Source: Eublepharis macularius
Lineage: Eukaryota; Chordata; Lepidosauria; Squamata; Eublepharidae
NCBI RefSeq assembly: GCF_028583425.1
Contig: NC_072792.1
Coordinates: forward strand, 155,378,676-155,442,675
DNA: 64,000 bases
Reading direction: 5' to 3'
Part shown: piece after piece, positions 61,001 through 62,202 of the stretch
How positions within the stretch are numbered: position 1 is the stretch's first letter
Layout of the letters: each line of letters begins with the position of its first letter
The notes under the pieces: generated by a model
Seen by the model: the letters and a program-made list of their open reading frames with translations, nothing else
The model's database searches: none
What the model was told of the DNA's origin: nothing
Position numbers and translations under genes: made by a program

Positions 61001-62192
61001 GACGGATCCTCGGTTCCGATGTCGGTCTCGGATCCGACCTGGTAGAAGATGCGCTACGGGGCGGCCGCACCGGTCCCTGCGCTGGAGAGGCCGCTCTCGA
61101 CGCCGAGGCACTCGGGGGACGCGGTTTCGACCCCGACCTCGCGGAGGCCACTGAGCCAGCTCCGGAATGCCGTTCGGCAGAGGGGCTAGGGCCGGCCTTG
61201 GAGGAGGGCAACGGGGCACCTCCGGACATGACCTTCTGCCACAGGGAGGAGTTAAGACGGGCCTTGCGCTCCTGTCGGGCCTTGCTGGTGAAGCCCTGGC
61301 AAATCTTACAGGCCGTTACATTATGGGTCTCCCCCAAACAGAACAGGCACAGAAACGAGATCCGAAGAATAGTCGAGGTCACGAAGTCCGAAGTCAAAAG
61401 CCAAGCAATCAGTCAGAATAAAGCACGAAGCACAAAAACACAGAGCAACGAAGCTCACGTTCTCTCCAAGCGGCGGCAAGAAGAGAACTGAGGGAAGGGG
61501 CCGTTGGTCGCTGGAGGATCACGTGACCGTTTGGGCGGGAAAACGGTCGCTGAGGCGCGCGACAAACGGCCCCTTCGGAGCCATGGAAGCTCTAGAAAAT
61601 TCTCCGGCGGCTGGCCTGCGCCTGCGCAGTCCCCATGTGTGGAGGCACAGAAGAACGAAGATGAACTATAAATAGCATTAATTAACAAACAAACAAACAA
61701 ACAAACAAAGATCAAGCAGATCAAGAACTCCTAGCTTTATCCTGCAATTTGATTGAATAGTATTCTGTTTTGGCACAGTCCTGCAGCTGGAATGCCATGC
61801 ATCTTCACATGCGCAATTCTAAATCCCAGATACGTAGGGAGAAACAAGCAACCAAGCTTATAAGGCCAGTGTATCCGCTTAAGACATCCCAAAGTACCTC
61901 CTCTGCTTAGATTCCATAACAGAAGGAACACTGTATGAAAGATTCTGCAACATGAAGCCAGGATGGCAGAGCATCTGCCCTACATATTCTGCTTCTTAGT
62001 GAACAGTAGTTATCATGGGCCAGCTAAAATAAACTTTTTCAAAAGACTGAATGACTTACTTAGGCTGCTTAGTTGGCGTATAATAGCAGCAAGAGTGCTA
62101 TTGGTTACACATTCTAATTCACTAGTAATTCCATCAGGCAGAGCTCCTCGGCAGAGGTGCCGAGGTTCGATGTTCCTTTTGACCAATGGCAT
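15933..62192 (-). CDS. WASF3: WASF3 (WAVE3) actin-nucleation promoting factor, 8 coding exons
   Basis: WAVE-family scaffold that, within the WAVE regulatory complex downstream of Rac, activates Arp2/3-driven branched actin assembly at lamellipodia. Joining 62192-62060, 53472-53338, 38271-38118, 37190-37073, 22425-22250, 18058-17795, 17308-16938 and 16090-15933 gives 1,509 nt (502 codons plus stop), the length I recall for mammalian WAVE3. All junctions are GT/AG and all phases agree. Order of domains: WAVE homology domain (about residues 1-170), basic region (about 165-205), serine- and proline-rich middle (about 210-435), WH2/verprolin motif ([12 protein letters not shown], about 440-451), central helix, and acidic tail ending ENDWSD. 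WAVE3 rather than WAVE1/2 is indicated by the basic segment [19 protein letters not shown], by [13 protein letters not shown], and by [14 protein letters not shown] in the WH2 region. The promoter and 5' non-coding exon lie outside the window. Confidence 0.97.
16091..16937 (-). other. WASF3 intron between coding exons 7 and 8, with a stem-loop repeat
   Basis: The only recognised content is the repeat at about 16,630-16,790: agtacctataagactaacag, gggtatgagttttcatgagt, tcacagctcacttcttcag, ctacagacagactaacatgg. It is another member of the 9.6-kb stem-loop family, here reading as the antisense form with an inverted tail. Confidence 0.6.
16938..17308 (-). CDS. WASF3: WASF3 coding exon 7 (proline-rich and WH2 start)
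   Basis: 371 nt, residues 327-451. It starts [14 protein letters not shown] followed by an eight-Pro run, then [15 protein letters not shown], a second Pro/Gly-rich stretch ([14 protein letters not shown]) and [11 protein letters not shown]. It ends with the actin-binding WH2 motif [15 protein letters not shown]. The Pro runs are expected profilin and SH3 ligands. The acceptor is TATATAG|GATG and the donor ATGG|GTAAGC. Confidence 0.96.
17309..17794 (-). other. WASF3 intron between coding exons 6 and 7
   Basis: 486 bp with good splice ends and no other feature recognised. Confidence 0.8.
17795..18058 (-). CDS. WASF3: WASF3 coding exon 6
   Basis: 264 nt, residues 239-327: [20 protein letters not shown] through to a proline run ([17 protein letters not shown]) and PADYG. 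It is part of the Ser/Tyr- and Pro-rich linker, which in this family binds SH3 partners. The acceptor is TTTTAG|ATCC and the donor TATGG|GTAAAA. Both phases agree with neighbouring exons. Confidence 0.95.
18059..18645 (-). other. Intron sequence between candidate alternative exon and coding exon 6
   Basis: 587 bp. No repeat recognised. The short spacing is typical of a genuine exon neighbourhood. Confidence 0.6.
18646..18812 (-). CDS. Candidate alternative (mutually exclusive) WASF3 basic-region exon
   Basis: Seen: 167 nt with no stop, flanked by an acceptor (TTATGATTCAG|AAA) and a usable but weak donor (AAAGG|GTTTGT). It has the same phases as coding exon 5: it begins at a codon boundary and ends two bases into a codon, so it could join exon 4 to exon 6 in frame. 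It encodes 55 residues, including [20 protein letters not shown] followed by [16 protein letters not shown]. Known: WAVE1 and WAVE2 carry a similar NP-R...N-RK(I/V)(K/R)TR(K/R)EEWE-KMG-EF stretch at this point of the protein. Inference: it arose by duplication of the basic-region exon, or is a retained ancestral form, and is spliced in place of exon 5. Splicing in of both exons would also keep the frame at the acceptor but shift it at the second junction, which favours mutually exclusive use. Expression is not shown by the sequence. Confidence 0.7.
19140..19669 (+). mobile_element. Possible LTR
   Basis: It begins TGTAATG, has a poly(A) signal in taaataaaag at 19,511-19,520 and a T/G-rich stretch after it. 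It is followed by tggtggcagcag at 19,671, which resembles a primer-binding site next to an LTR. No second LTR was found, no coding region follows, and the 3' boundary lacks a clear CA, so this is tentative. Confidence 0.35.
19670..20640. repeat. G-rich degenerate minisatellite-like tract
   Basis: Repeated 'gaggcagttgggtgg', 'ggcaggcag' and 'gctgggtaagagagg' phrases recur about every 110-130 bp between 19,800 and 20,400, followed by a purine-rich gagaagggatgagagcag tract. It may be the leader or internal part of the possible LTR element to its left. No gene recognised. Confidence 0.4.
20641..22249 (-). other. WASF3 intron 5-6 distal part, nothing recognised
   Basis: AT-rich, without repeats or open frames that I can support, ending at the donor of coding exon 5. 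Confidence 0.5.
22250..22425 (-). CDS. WASF3: WASF3 coding exon 5 (canonical basic-region exon)
   Basis: 176 nt, residues 181-239: [20 protein letters not shown] followed by [19 protein letters not shown] and a Ser-rich end [11 protein letters not shown]. This is the WAVE3-type form of the basic region. The acceptor is ATATTAG|GAAC and the donor ACTAG|GTCTGT. It enters in phase 0 and leaves two bases into an Arg codon. Its acceptor side lies about 220 bp from the end of the truncated DIRS-C element in the preceding intron. Confidence 0.96.
23075..23877 (-). pseudogene. DIRS-C tyrosine recombinase remnant
   Basis: Two frames: 23,877-23,596 ([20 protein letters not shown], then [12 protein letters not shown]) and 23,437-23,075 ([20 protein letters not shown], then [16 protein letters not shown]). 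The His, second Arg, Trp and nucleophilic Tyr of the tyrosine recombinase site are visible (AHSLR, CW, HY). The first catalytic Arg position, RRVSEL in family A, reads RCVSEL here. The joining sequence near 23,450-23,590 is frameshifted. Confidence 0.75.
24254..25694 (-). pseudogene. DIRS-C gag remnant
   Basis: Frames broken by shifts. 25,694-25,308 encodes a Ser/Lys-rich part with [20 protein letters not shown]; 25,235-24,945 and 24,871-24,683 continue; 24,637-24,254 encodes [20 protein letters not shown] and [18 protein letters not shown], which corresponds to the C-terminal helical region of DIRS gag (compare family [21 protein letters not shown] then WLRS). No intact product is possible. 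Confidence 0.65.
26460..26612. repeat. Foldback copy of the stem-loop repeat family
   Basis: gagtccagtggcaccttaga at 26,472 is the inverted complement of taaggtgccactggactcat at 26,551, so the two halves fold back. It ends ctgaagaccaacaaggctac. Confidence 0.6.
26613..27706 (-). other. WASF3 intron, no firm features
   Basis: A GC-richer block at 26,930-27,330 (ggcttcagcaggcctgcaca ... gactttgcatatataacagc) looks like an unclassified old repeat. The rest is AT-rich. Confidence 0.45.
28033..28122. repeat. Internal complementary region of DIRS-A1 (circle-junction copy)
   Basis: 28,033-28,090 is the inverse complement of the left end (27,707-27,765) and 28,088-28,121 that of the right end (33,771-33,803). 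The join accctgttttcatcttcg records how the two ends abut in the circular intermediate. Confidence 0.93.
28356..29921 (-). CDS. DIRS-A1 tyrosine recombinase
   Basis: Integrates the circular DNA copy in place of a DDE integrase. The frame is open for 521 codons from a GTG at 29,921, but roughly the first 180 codons overlap pol in the -1 frame and look like shadow. The recombinase fold begins near residue 185 ([28 protein letters not shown], an N-terminal SAM-like core-binding domain). Catalytic residues: Arg in SARRVSEL (about 332), His and Arg in AHSTR (about 461 and 464), Trp in ATWSS (about 489), nucleophile Tyr in RHYAV (about 498). There is no ATG near the domain start, so translation by -1 frameshifting from pol or by a non-ATG start is likely. 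Confidence 0.88.
   Translation of the reverse strand: MPGSHTHLAVGYQERRVAPCYTRGWVGQCPGRCPQQGPFTGTRVGTERRVRWADLPDVGSPGDRRIRHCGDHQGPHVLFQGRERPPLYWGCLPVYVDAGLALHVSSVPLDSQGPVQDRGGRDGLHPGGPLLATAGLVPEAPANVPTDICESAPSARPSPKREPSPPRSQEAAPNGVADHSSPVGFTDEVQRVLLNARRPSTRRAYAAKWRRFELWALARGVVPDNSPLGVVFEYLCHLRGLGLKASSLKVHLAAISAVHTRVEGATVFSHPQSRQFLKGMYNLYPPVSAPVPQWSLSLVLSRLMLPPFEPMATCPLDMLSYKVAFLVAVTSARRVSELSALRSDPPFLVFHPNKVVLRPCLGFLPKVVSAFHLSQDISLPAFFPQPSSKGEKALHTLDLKRALAYYLDRTKGFRTCPHLFVCFGAKDKGNRASSQTLSRWIVTAIGKAYSLAGVACPLHVRAHSTRSQASSSALLRGVPLVNICKAATWSSADTFVRHYAVDVNAEQDVSVAKAVLHSLFS
29372..31264 (-). CDS. DIRS-A1 reverse transcriptase-RNase H (pol)
   Basis: In the same frame as gag, directly after its TGA; 630 codons without a stop. 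The first ATG is 23 codons in (31,195). RT motifs: [47 protein letters not shown] and the catalytic FPYLDDWL (about 30,633-30,656). RNase H acidic residues: TVTTDAS (about 30,150), LELRA (about 30,045), VQTDN (about 29,975), ARADALSR (about 29,820). A C-terminal region ([46 protein letters not shown]) is typical of DIRS elements, where a Dam-like methyltransferase domain has been described. It copies the element RNA. It overlaps the recombinase frame by 550 nt. Confidence 0.9.
   Translation of the reverse strand, partial: RVTPAVSPNFSDRLSPLLSEWESMTSDSWVLTIVELGYGLEFVELPRCSSPLTAVNNTMAELDAEIVSLLAKGAVEELPYEDSVKGFFSRFFLVPKKDGGLRPILDLRGLNAFLKVTKFKMVTLAAVIALLKQGDWFAVLDLKDAYFHVGIRKEHRKYLSFVYRQRVFRYKVLPFGLSTAPRVFTKCVAPVVSFLREEGCTIFPYLDDWLIVAESESRLVQDIGLVLSTCQRLGLLVNLEKSKLVPSCKVSYIGALLDSVEGKALLPLERARSLRGLVSMFKKNRFQSVRTIQCLLGHMAAATSVVPFARLRMRPLQNWFVRRYDALLHPPSLKFSIPRVILSSLDWWLSDDNLFRGTPFGYQHHDITVTTDASLLGWGAYCGDVSVQDVWSDREKTLHINVLELRAIRFALVSLTALLRNRHVLVQTDNTTAMYYVNQQGGTVSMALCREATLTWQWAIKNGVSLRAIHVAGSDNARADALSRVPLLEHEWELNVECVGPIFQMWGHPVIDVFATAATTKAHTFCSRAGSDPLSIGDAFQFTWTQGLHYMFPPFPLIPRVLCKIEEDGTDCILVAPFWPRQVWFPKLLRMSQRTYVSLPPRQDLLLNGSLVHHDPRKLHLTAWRIIPPR
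31265..33421 (-). CDS. DIRS-A1 gag-like ORF1
   Basis: 718 residues from the first ATG ([13 protein letters not shown], in good initiation context AAGATGG). The open frame extends four codons further upstream but without an ATG. N-terminal Cys/His cluster ([23 protein letters not shown]) with three CxxC pairs, probably a zinc-binding nucleic-acid module. Residues about 60-350 are an Arg/Ser/Pro-rich low-complexity region with a Lys run ([12 protein letters not shown]). A folded-looking acidic/helical part follows ([40 protein letters not shown]). The Gln/Tyr/Arg-rich end is [15 protein letters not shown]. It probably forms the particle or ribonucleoprotein. It ends at TGA 31,267-31,265; the same frame stays open beyond it into RT. 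Confidence 0.85.
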   Translation of the reverse strand: MASKALFKHCLQCHTKMAKTDGHELCLFCLGETHNVTACKICQGFTSKARQERKARLNSSLWQKVMSGGAPLPSSKAGPSPSAERHSGAGSVASARSGSKPRPPSASASRTASPAQGPVRPPRSASSTRSDPRPTSEPRIRLPSPRSEPTTGSIPVKSKRSRPRSPSKARSASVPRSSSEPAKKKKKTKHHRSPHPAPQEEVIVLPHTPSPHLDSPEPEDISVPVPDPMAFETVPAEFSSGPEPSPRRRIRTSPALRSPRLEPSPSPRRSRPSPARPSPPAAGRERRRSGDSVRSVRSTASRHRQASYLPSPYHCQWEGAPAGFSVSEPRPSTSRSTWAPPPHQVPESQLGSDEEDVESFGYQSESWSEPSPAEELVPSADSPFEDLRIYADQMARMAKALEMDISSAVPQTKDKLLKRIYGDNPAYVGFPMLEGLEEIVEKVWQVPCDQPPTSKRIEQLYKIKQGTWPALVKHPPPSSLVTEEFNPRRSGHSSVPADKEGKKLDAMGRRQYIVSSLGLRIANYQTIMAGYQLYLWEKLASYTRDLPPEQKAVVSLLQTEAVRLSKQQMNAGSHAADTAARGMASAVVLRRHSWLRSTALSQEVRSRVESMPFEGDSLFSKATDETLKKKKEDRQTARSLGLAPADKPSSRSRYAPRSGPYHYQGRYHQQRPGYQQYPAYQQRPYPPAQQQRRRRPFKPRPAQQPAQQKDQQGTGRQY
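33804..36081 (-). other. WASF3 intron, AT-rich, nothing recognised
   Basis: No gene or clear repeat in about 2.3 kb; several A- and T-rich runs. Confidence 0.5.
36082..36786. mobile_element. hAT-like non-autonomous element with internal repeats
   Basis: The left end caggcctttttta and right end gggaaaaaggcccta are imperfect inverted repeats related to the 11,575 element. Inside are two direct copies of a 'agctctttaa.c....ttcagctggttggggga' unit (36,180 and 36,285) and two of 'gggctttaaacttca.ctgag' (36,328 and 36,398). A long C/T tract (36,450-36,600), a 13-G run (36,609-36,621) and the shared gatgatgtcacttcccagaa palindromic core (36,630) follow. No transposase. Confidence 0.55.
37073..37190 (-). 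CDS. WASF3: WASF3 coding exon 4
   Basis: 118 nt, residues 141-180 ([20 protein letters not shown], then [14 protein letters not shown]). It carries the conserved WAVE segment that leads into the basic, phosphoinositide-binding region. The acceptor is TTCACAG|AGAT and the donor AAAAG|GTAAAC. It ends exactly at a codon boundary, so either the canonical exon 5 or the alternative exon at 18812 can follow in frame. Confidence 0.96.
37191..38117 (-). other. WASF3 intron between coding exons 3 and 4, with SINE scrap
   Basis: Around 37,970-38,040 is gtaaaggtagttccctgagc, aagcaccgagtcattactga, cccatgggg. I recognise this as the start of a squamate SINE with little else preserved. The rest of the intron is unremarkable. 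Confidence 0.5.
38118..38271 (-). CDS. WASF3: WASF3 coding exon 3
   Basis: 154 nt, residues 90-141 ([46 protein letters not shown]), the C-terminal half of the WAVE homology domain. The acceptor is CAACAG|TTTC and the donor TATAG|GTATGG. The 15-kb intron between coding exons 2 and 3 is mostly DIRS-B with DIRS-A2 nested inside it. Confidence 0.96.
38272..39409 (-). other. WASF3 intron next to coding exon 3, nothing recognised
   Basis: About 1.1 kb of AT-rich DNA with no supported feature up to the DIRS-B boundary. Confidence 0.5.
39883..40190 (-). pseudogene. DIRS-B recombinase C-terminal remnant
   Basis: 40,189-39,902 encodes [49 protein letters not shown] and GVPLPDIC. The HSTR motif of family A reads HSTT here, so the second catalytic Arg is lost. 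It aligns directly with family-A recombinase residues about 395-480, and its partner half lies on the far side of the nested A2 copy. Confidence 0.75.
40942..42507 (-). CDS. DIRS-A2 tyrosine recombinase
   Basis: Same frame layout as in A1. It differs from A1 at a few residues (for example [29 protein letters not shown]). The Arg, His-x-x-Arg, Trp and Tyr residues are all present. Confidence 0.88.
   Translation of the reverse strand: MPGSHTHLAVGYQERRVAPCYTRGWVGQCPGRCPQQGPFTGTRVGTERRVRWADLPDVGSSSDRCVRHCGDHQGPHVLFQGRERPPLYWGCLPVYVDAGLALHVSSVPLDSQGPVQDRGGRDGLHPGGPLLATPGLVPEAPANVPTDICESAPSARPSPKREPSPPRSQEAAPNGVADHSSPVGFTDEVQRVLLNARRPSTRRAYAAKWRRFELWALARGVVPDNSPLGVVFEYLCHLRGRGLKASSLKVHLAAISAAHTRVEGATVFSHPQSRQFLKGMYNLYPPVSAPVPQWSLSLVLSRLMLPPFEPMATCPLDMLSYKVAFLVAVTSARRVSELSALRSDPPFLVFHPNKVVLRPCLGFLPKVVSAFHLSQDISLPAFFPQPSSKGEKALHTLDLKRALAYYLDRTKGFRTCPHLFVCFGAKDKGNRASSQTLSRWIVTAISKAYSLAGVACPLHVRAHSTRSQASSSALLRGVPLVNICKAATWSSADTFVRHYVVDVNAEQDVSVAKAVLHSLFS
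41958..43850 (-). CDS. DIRS-A2 reverse transcriptase-RNase H (pol)
   Basis: Open in the gag frame from the codon after the TGA. The ATG available in A1 at the matching position is ATA here (TSDSW preceded by Ile), so the first ATG is at 43,676, only 15 codons before [17 protein letters not shown]. Initiation at an ATG would therefore drop the N-terminal region that A1 could make, which supports expression through the stop codon instead. RT (YLDD) and all four RNase H acidic motifs are present. Confidence 0.9.
   Translation of the reverse strand, partial: RVTPAVSPNFSDRLSPLLSEWESITSDSWVLTIVELGYGLEFVELPRCSSPLTAVNNTMAELDAEIVSLLAKGAVEELPYEDSVKGFFSRFFLVPKKDGGLRPILDLRGLNAFLKVTKFKMVTLAAVIALLKQGDWFAVLDLKDAYFHVGIRKEHRKYLSFVYRQRVFRYKVLPFGLSTAPRVFTKCVAPVVSFLREEGCTIFPYLDDWLIVAESESRLVQDIGLVLSTCQRLGLLVNLEKSKLVPSCKVSYIGALLDSVEGKALLPLVRARSLRGLVSMFKKNRFQSVRTIQCLLGHMAAATSVVPFARLRMRPLQNWFVRRYDALLHPPSLKFSIPRVILSSLDWWLSDDNLFRGTPFGYQHHDITVTTDASLLGWGAYCGDVSVQDVWSDREKTLHINVLELRAIRFALVSLTALLRNRHVLVQTDNTTAMYYVNQQGGTVSMALCREATLTWQWAIKNGVSLRAIHVAGSDNARADALSRVPLLEHEWELNVECVGPIFQMWGHPVIDVFATAATTKAHTFCSRAGSDPLSIGDAFQFTWTQGLHYMFPPFPLIPRVLCKIEEDGTDCILVAPFWPRQVWFPKLLRMSQRTYVSLPPRQDLLLNGSLVHHDPRKLHLTAWRIIPPR
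43851..46010 (-). CDS. DIRS-A2 gag-like ORF1
   Basis: 719 residues from the ATG at 46,010. It differs from A1 by an extra Gly codon (ESFGGYQS versus ESFGYQS) and a handful of substitutions (for example EDISMPVPD). The Cys/His cluster, RS-rich middle and Gln/Tyr/Arg tail are all retained. It ends at TGA 43,853-43,851 followed by CGG. Confidence 0.85.
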   Translation of the reverse strand: MASKALFKHCLQCHTKMAKTDGHELCLFCLGETHNVTACKICQGFTSKARQERKARLNSSLWQKVMSGGAPLPSSKAGPSPSAERHSGAGSVASARSGSKPRPPSASASRAASPAQGPVRPPRSASSTRSDPRPTSEPRIRLPSPRSEPTTGSIPVKSKRSRPRSPSKARSASVPRSSSEPAKKKKKTKHHRSPHPAPQEEVIVLPHTPSPHLDSPEPEDISMPVPDPMAFETVPAEFSSGPEPSPRRRIRTSPALRSPRLEPSPSPRRSRPSPARPSPPAAGRERRRSGDSVRSVRSTASRHRQASYLPSPYHCQWEGAPAGFSVSEPRPSTSRSAWAPPPHQVPESQLGSDEEDVESFGGYQSESWSEPSPAEELVPSADSPFEDLRIYADQMARMAKALEMDISSAVPQTKDKLLKRIYGDNPAYVGFPMLEGLEEIVEKVWQVPCDQPPTSKRIEQLYKIKQGTWPALVKHPPPSSLVTEEFNPRRSGHSSVPADKEGKKLDAMGRRQYIVSSLGLRIANYQTIMAGYQLYLWEKLASYTRDLPPEQKAVVSLLQTEAVRLSKQQMNAGSHAADTAARGMASAVVLRRHSWLRSTALSQEVRSRVESMPFEGDSLFSKATDETLKKKKEDRQTARSLGLAPADKPSSRSRYAPRSGPYHYQGRYHQQRPGYQQYPAYQQRPYPPAQQQRRRRPFKPRPAQQPAQQKDQQGTGRQY
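46400..50330 (-). pseudogene. DIRS-B gag/pol/recombinase 5' remnants
   Basis: Recognisable pieces: gag-like (49,862-49,590, [20 protein letters not shown]); RT N-terminal (49,261-48,962, [20 protein letters not shown]); RNase H (48,188-47,829, [24 protein letters not shown], in which the first catalytic Asp of TDAS is Gly); recombinase N-terminal (46,932-46,705, [31 protein letters not shown]) and core start (VAVTSAR then a stop exactly at the catalytic Arg position). Non-functional. Confidence 0.75.
48703..48910. repeat. Foldback stem-loop repeat inserted in DIRS-B
   Basis: Two inverted halves: taagactaacaacatttgtg, gtagagtatgagctttcgtg, aatcacagctcactt, followed by gagctgtgactcacgaaagc, tcataccctaccacaaatgg, tgttagtcttataggtgcta. 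The stem is about 70 bp around a short centre (taaagaaa). It interrupts the DIRS-B RT region, so it arrived after DIRS-B. Confidence 0.8.
50964..51885 (-). other. WASF3 intron, nothing firm
   Basis: A 129-aa plus-strand frame (51,146-51,535) has no recognised motif and is probably not coding. At 51,842-51,900 a 26-bp unit (ctttaatacaggcctgtg...) occurs twice in tandem. Confidence 0.4.
51886..52830 (+). mobile_element. Possible solo LTR
   Basis: A TATA-like taccctataagaacc at 52,391-52,405 lies about 280 nt upstream of ttaataaaag (poly(A) signal, 52,671-52,680). In between is C/T-rich R/U5-like sequence (tctctctctttcctggctga), and after it a downstream gctatcttgggaaaatcttg region. The spacing suits an LTR R region. 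No internal retroviral sequence or partner LTR was seen, and the ends are approximate. Confidence 0.4.
53338..53472 (-). CDS. WASF3: WASF3 coding exon 2
   Basis: 135 nt, residues 45-89 ([18 protein letters not shown] and [18 protein letters not shown]), the second part of the helical WAVE homology domain. The acceptor is CTGCAG|GC and the donor AAG|GTAGGT. The phases (two leading nucleotides, one trailing) match the neighbouring exons. It is separated from coding exon 1 by an 8.6-kb intron holding an L1 fragment and DIRS copy A3. Confidence 0.96.
53880..55665 (-). mobile_element. L1-type LINE, 3' part of ORF2
   Basis: The minus strand starts inside the RT ([20 protein letters not shown] near 55,560-55,500, with FADD) and runs, with a few frameshifts, through [39 protein letters not shown] (55,314-54,658) to [20 protein letters not shown] near 54,150 and a stop at about 53,995. 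It is 5'-truncated as usual for L1. The first 70 bp of its 3' flank are T-rich/A-poor, with no clear tail resolved. It lies in the WASF3 intron between coding exons 1 and 2. Confidence 0.85.
55666..55705 (+). repeat. Repeat tail split by DIRS-A3
   Basis: tgtaatcctccttatgactc and aggaagaaaggtg lead, across the A3 element, into ctataaatagcattaattaa at 61,666. Together they match the common reptile LINE/SINE 3' tail 'tgtaatc.gccttgagtctc...agaaaggcgga-ctataaata'. Confidence 0.6.
56356..57921 (-). CDS. DIRS-A3 tyrosine recombinase
   Basis: The encoded 521-codon frame is identical in sequence to that of A2, including all catalytic residues. Confidence 0.88.
   Translation of the reverse strand: MPGSHTHLAVGYQERRVAPCYTRGWVGQCPGRCPQQGPFTGTRVGTERRVRWADLPDVGSSSDRCVRHCGDHQGPHVLFQGRERPPLYWGCLPVYVDAGLALHVSSVPLDSQGPVQDRGGRDGLHPGGPLLATPGLVPEAPANVPTDICESAPSARPSPKREPSPPRSQEAAPNGVADHSSPVGFTDEVQRVLLNARRPSTRRAYAAKWRRFELWALARGVVPDNSPLGVVFEYLCHLRGRGLKASSLKVHLAAISAAHTRVEGATVFSHPQSRQFLKGMYNLYPPVSAPVPQWSLSLVLSRLMLPPFEPMATCPLDMLSYKVAFLVAVTSARRVSELSALRSDPPFLVFHPNKVVLRPCLGFLPKVVSAFHLSQDISLPAFFPQPSSKGEKALHTLDLKRALAYYLDRTKGFRTCPHLFVCFGAKDKGNRASSQTLSRWIVTAISKAYSLAGVACPLHVRAHSTRSQASSSALLRGVPLVNICKAATWSSADTFVRHYVVDVNAEQDVSVAKAVLHSLFS
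57372..59264 (-). CDS. DIRS-A3 reverse transcriptase-RNase H (pol)
   Basis: Open in frame behind the gag TGA, as in A2, with the same ATA at the position of the A1 ATG. RT YLDD and RNase H motifs are intact. Given the damaged gag start, natural expression from this copy is doubtful. Confidence 0.88.
   Translation of the reverse strand, partial: RVTPAVSPNFSDRLSPLLSEWESITSDSWVLTIVELGYGLEFVELPRCSSPLTAVNNTMAELDAEIVSLLAKGAVEELPYEDSVKGFFSRFFLVPKKDGGLRPILDLRGLNAFLKVTKFKMVTLAAVIALLKQGDWFAVLDLKDAYFHVGIRKEHRKYLSFVYRQRVFRYKVLPFGLSTAPRVFTKCVAPVVSFLREEGCTIFPYLDDWLIVAESESRLVQDIGLVLSTCQRLGLLVNLEKSKLVPSCKVSYIGALLDSVEGKALLPLVRARSLRGLVSMFKKNRFQSVRTIQCLLGHMAAATSVVPFARLRMRPLQNWFVRRYDALLHPPSLKFSIPRVILSSLDWWLSDDNLFRGTPFGYQHHDITVTTDASLLGWGAYCGDVSVQDVWSDREKTLHINVLELRAIRFALVSLTALLRNRHVLVQTDNTTAMYYVNQQGGTVSMALCREATLTWQWAIKNGVSLRAIHVAGSDNARADALSRVPLLEHEWELNVECVGPIFQMWGHPVIDVFATAATTKAHTFCSRAGSDPLSIGDAFQFTWTQGLHYMFPPFPLIPRVLCKIEEDGTDCILVAPFWPRQVWFPKLLRMSQRTYVSLPPRQDLLLNGSLVHHDPRKLHLTAWRIIPPR
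59265..61352 (-). pseudogene. DIRS-A3 gag, 5'-deleted
   Basis: The 141-bp deletion removes the ATG and about the first 30 codons, including the first CxxC pair, and joins 5' leader sequence in frame. The open frame begins without ATG, and the first in-frame ATG is at 61,229, after the Cys/His cluster. The rest of gag, with the extra Gly codon shared with A2, is intact up to TGA 59,267-59,265. Confidence 0.85.
61683..61709 (+). repeat. (AAAC)n microsatellite
   Basis: Six tandem aaac units directly beyond the right end of DIRS-A3, part of the poly-A-like tail of the older repeat into which A3 inserted. Confidence 0.85.
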
Positions 62193-62202
62193 GATTCACA
62201 AT
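62060..62202 (-). CDS. WASF3: WASF3 coding exon 1 (start codon)
   Basis: Contains 10 nt of 5'UTR after an acceptor (AAAATAG) and then the ATG at 62192-62190. It encodes residues 1-44, beginning [16 protein letters not shown], the invariant N-terminus of WAVE proteins and part of the helical WAVE homology domain that joins the pentameric WAVE complex. It ends after one base of a Ser codon at the donor A|GTAAGT (62059-62054). Because the acceptor lies only 10 nt upstream of the ATG, at least one further non-coding exon must lie upstream of the window edge. Confidence 0.96.

Larger units (their letters stand above)
55706..61665 (-). mobile_element. DIRS-type retrotransposon family A, copy A3
   Basis: 5,960 bp. 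Collinear with A2 but lacking 141 bp (A2 positions 45,939-46,079) between gcacag and aaacgag at about 61,352-61,353. Internal complementary region at 56,033-56,122. Inverted termini and recombinase are the same as in A2. It is inserted in the tail of an older repeat and followed by an (AAAC)n run. Confidence 0.94.
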
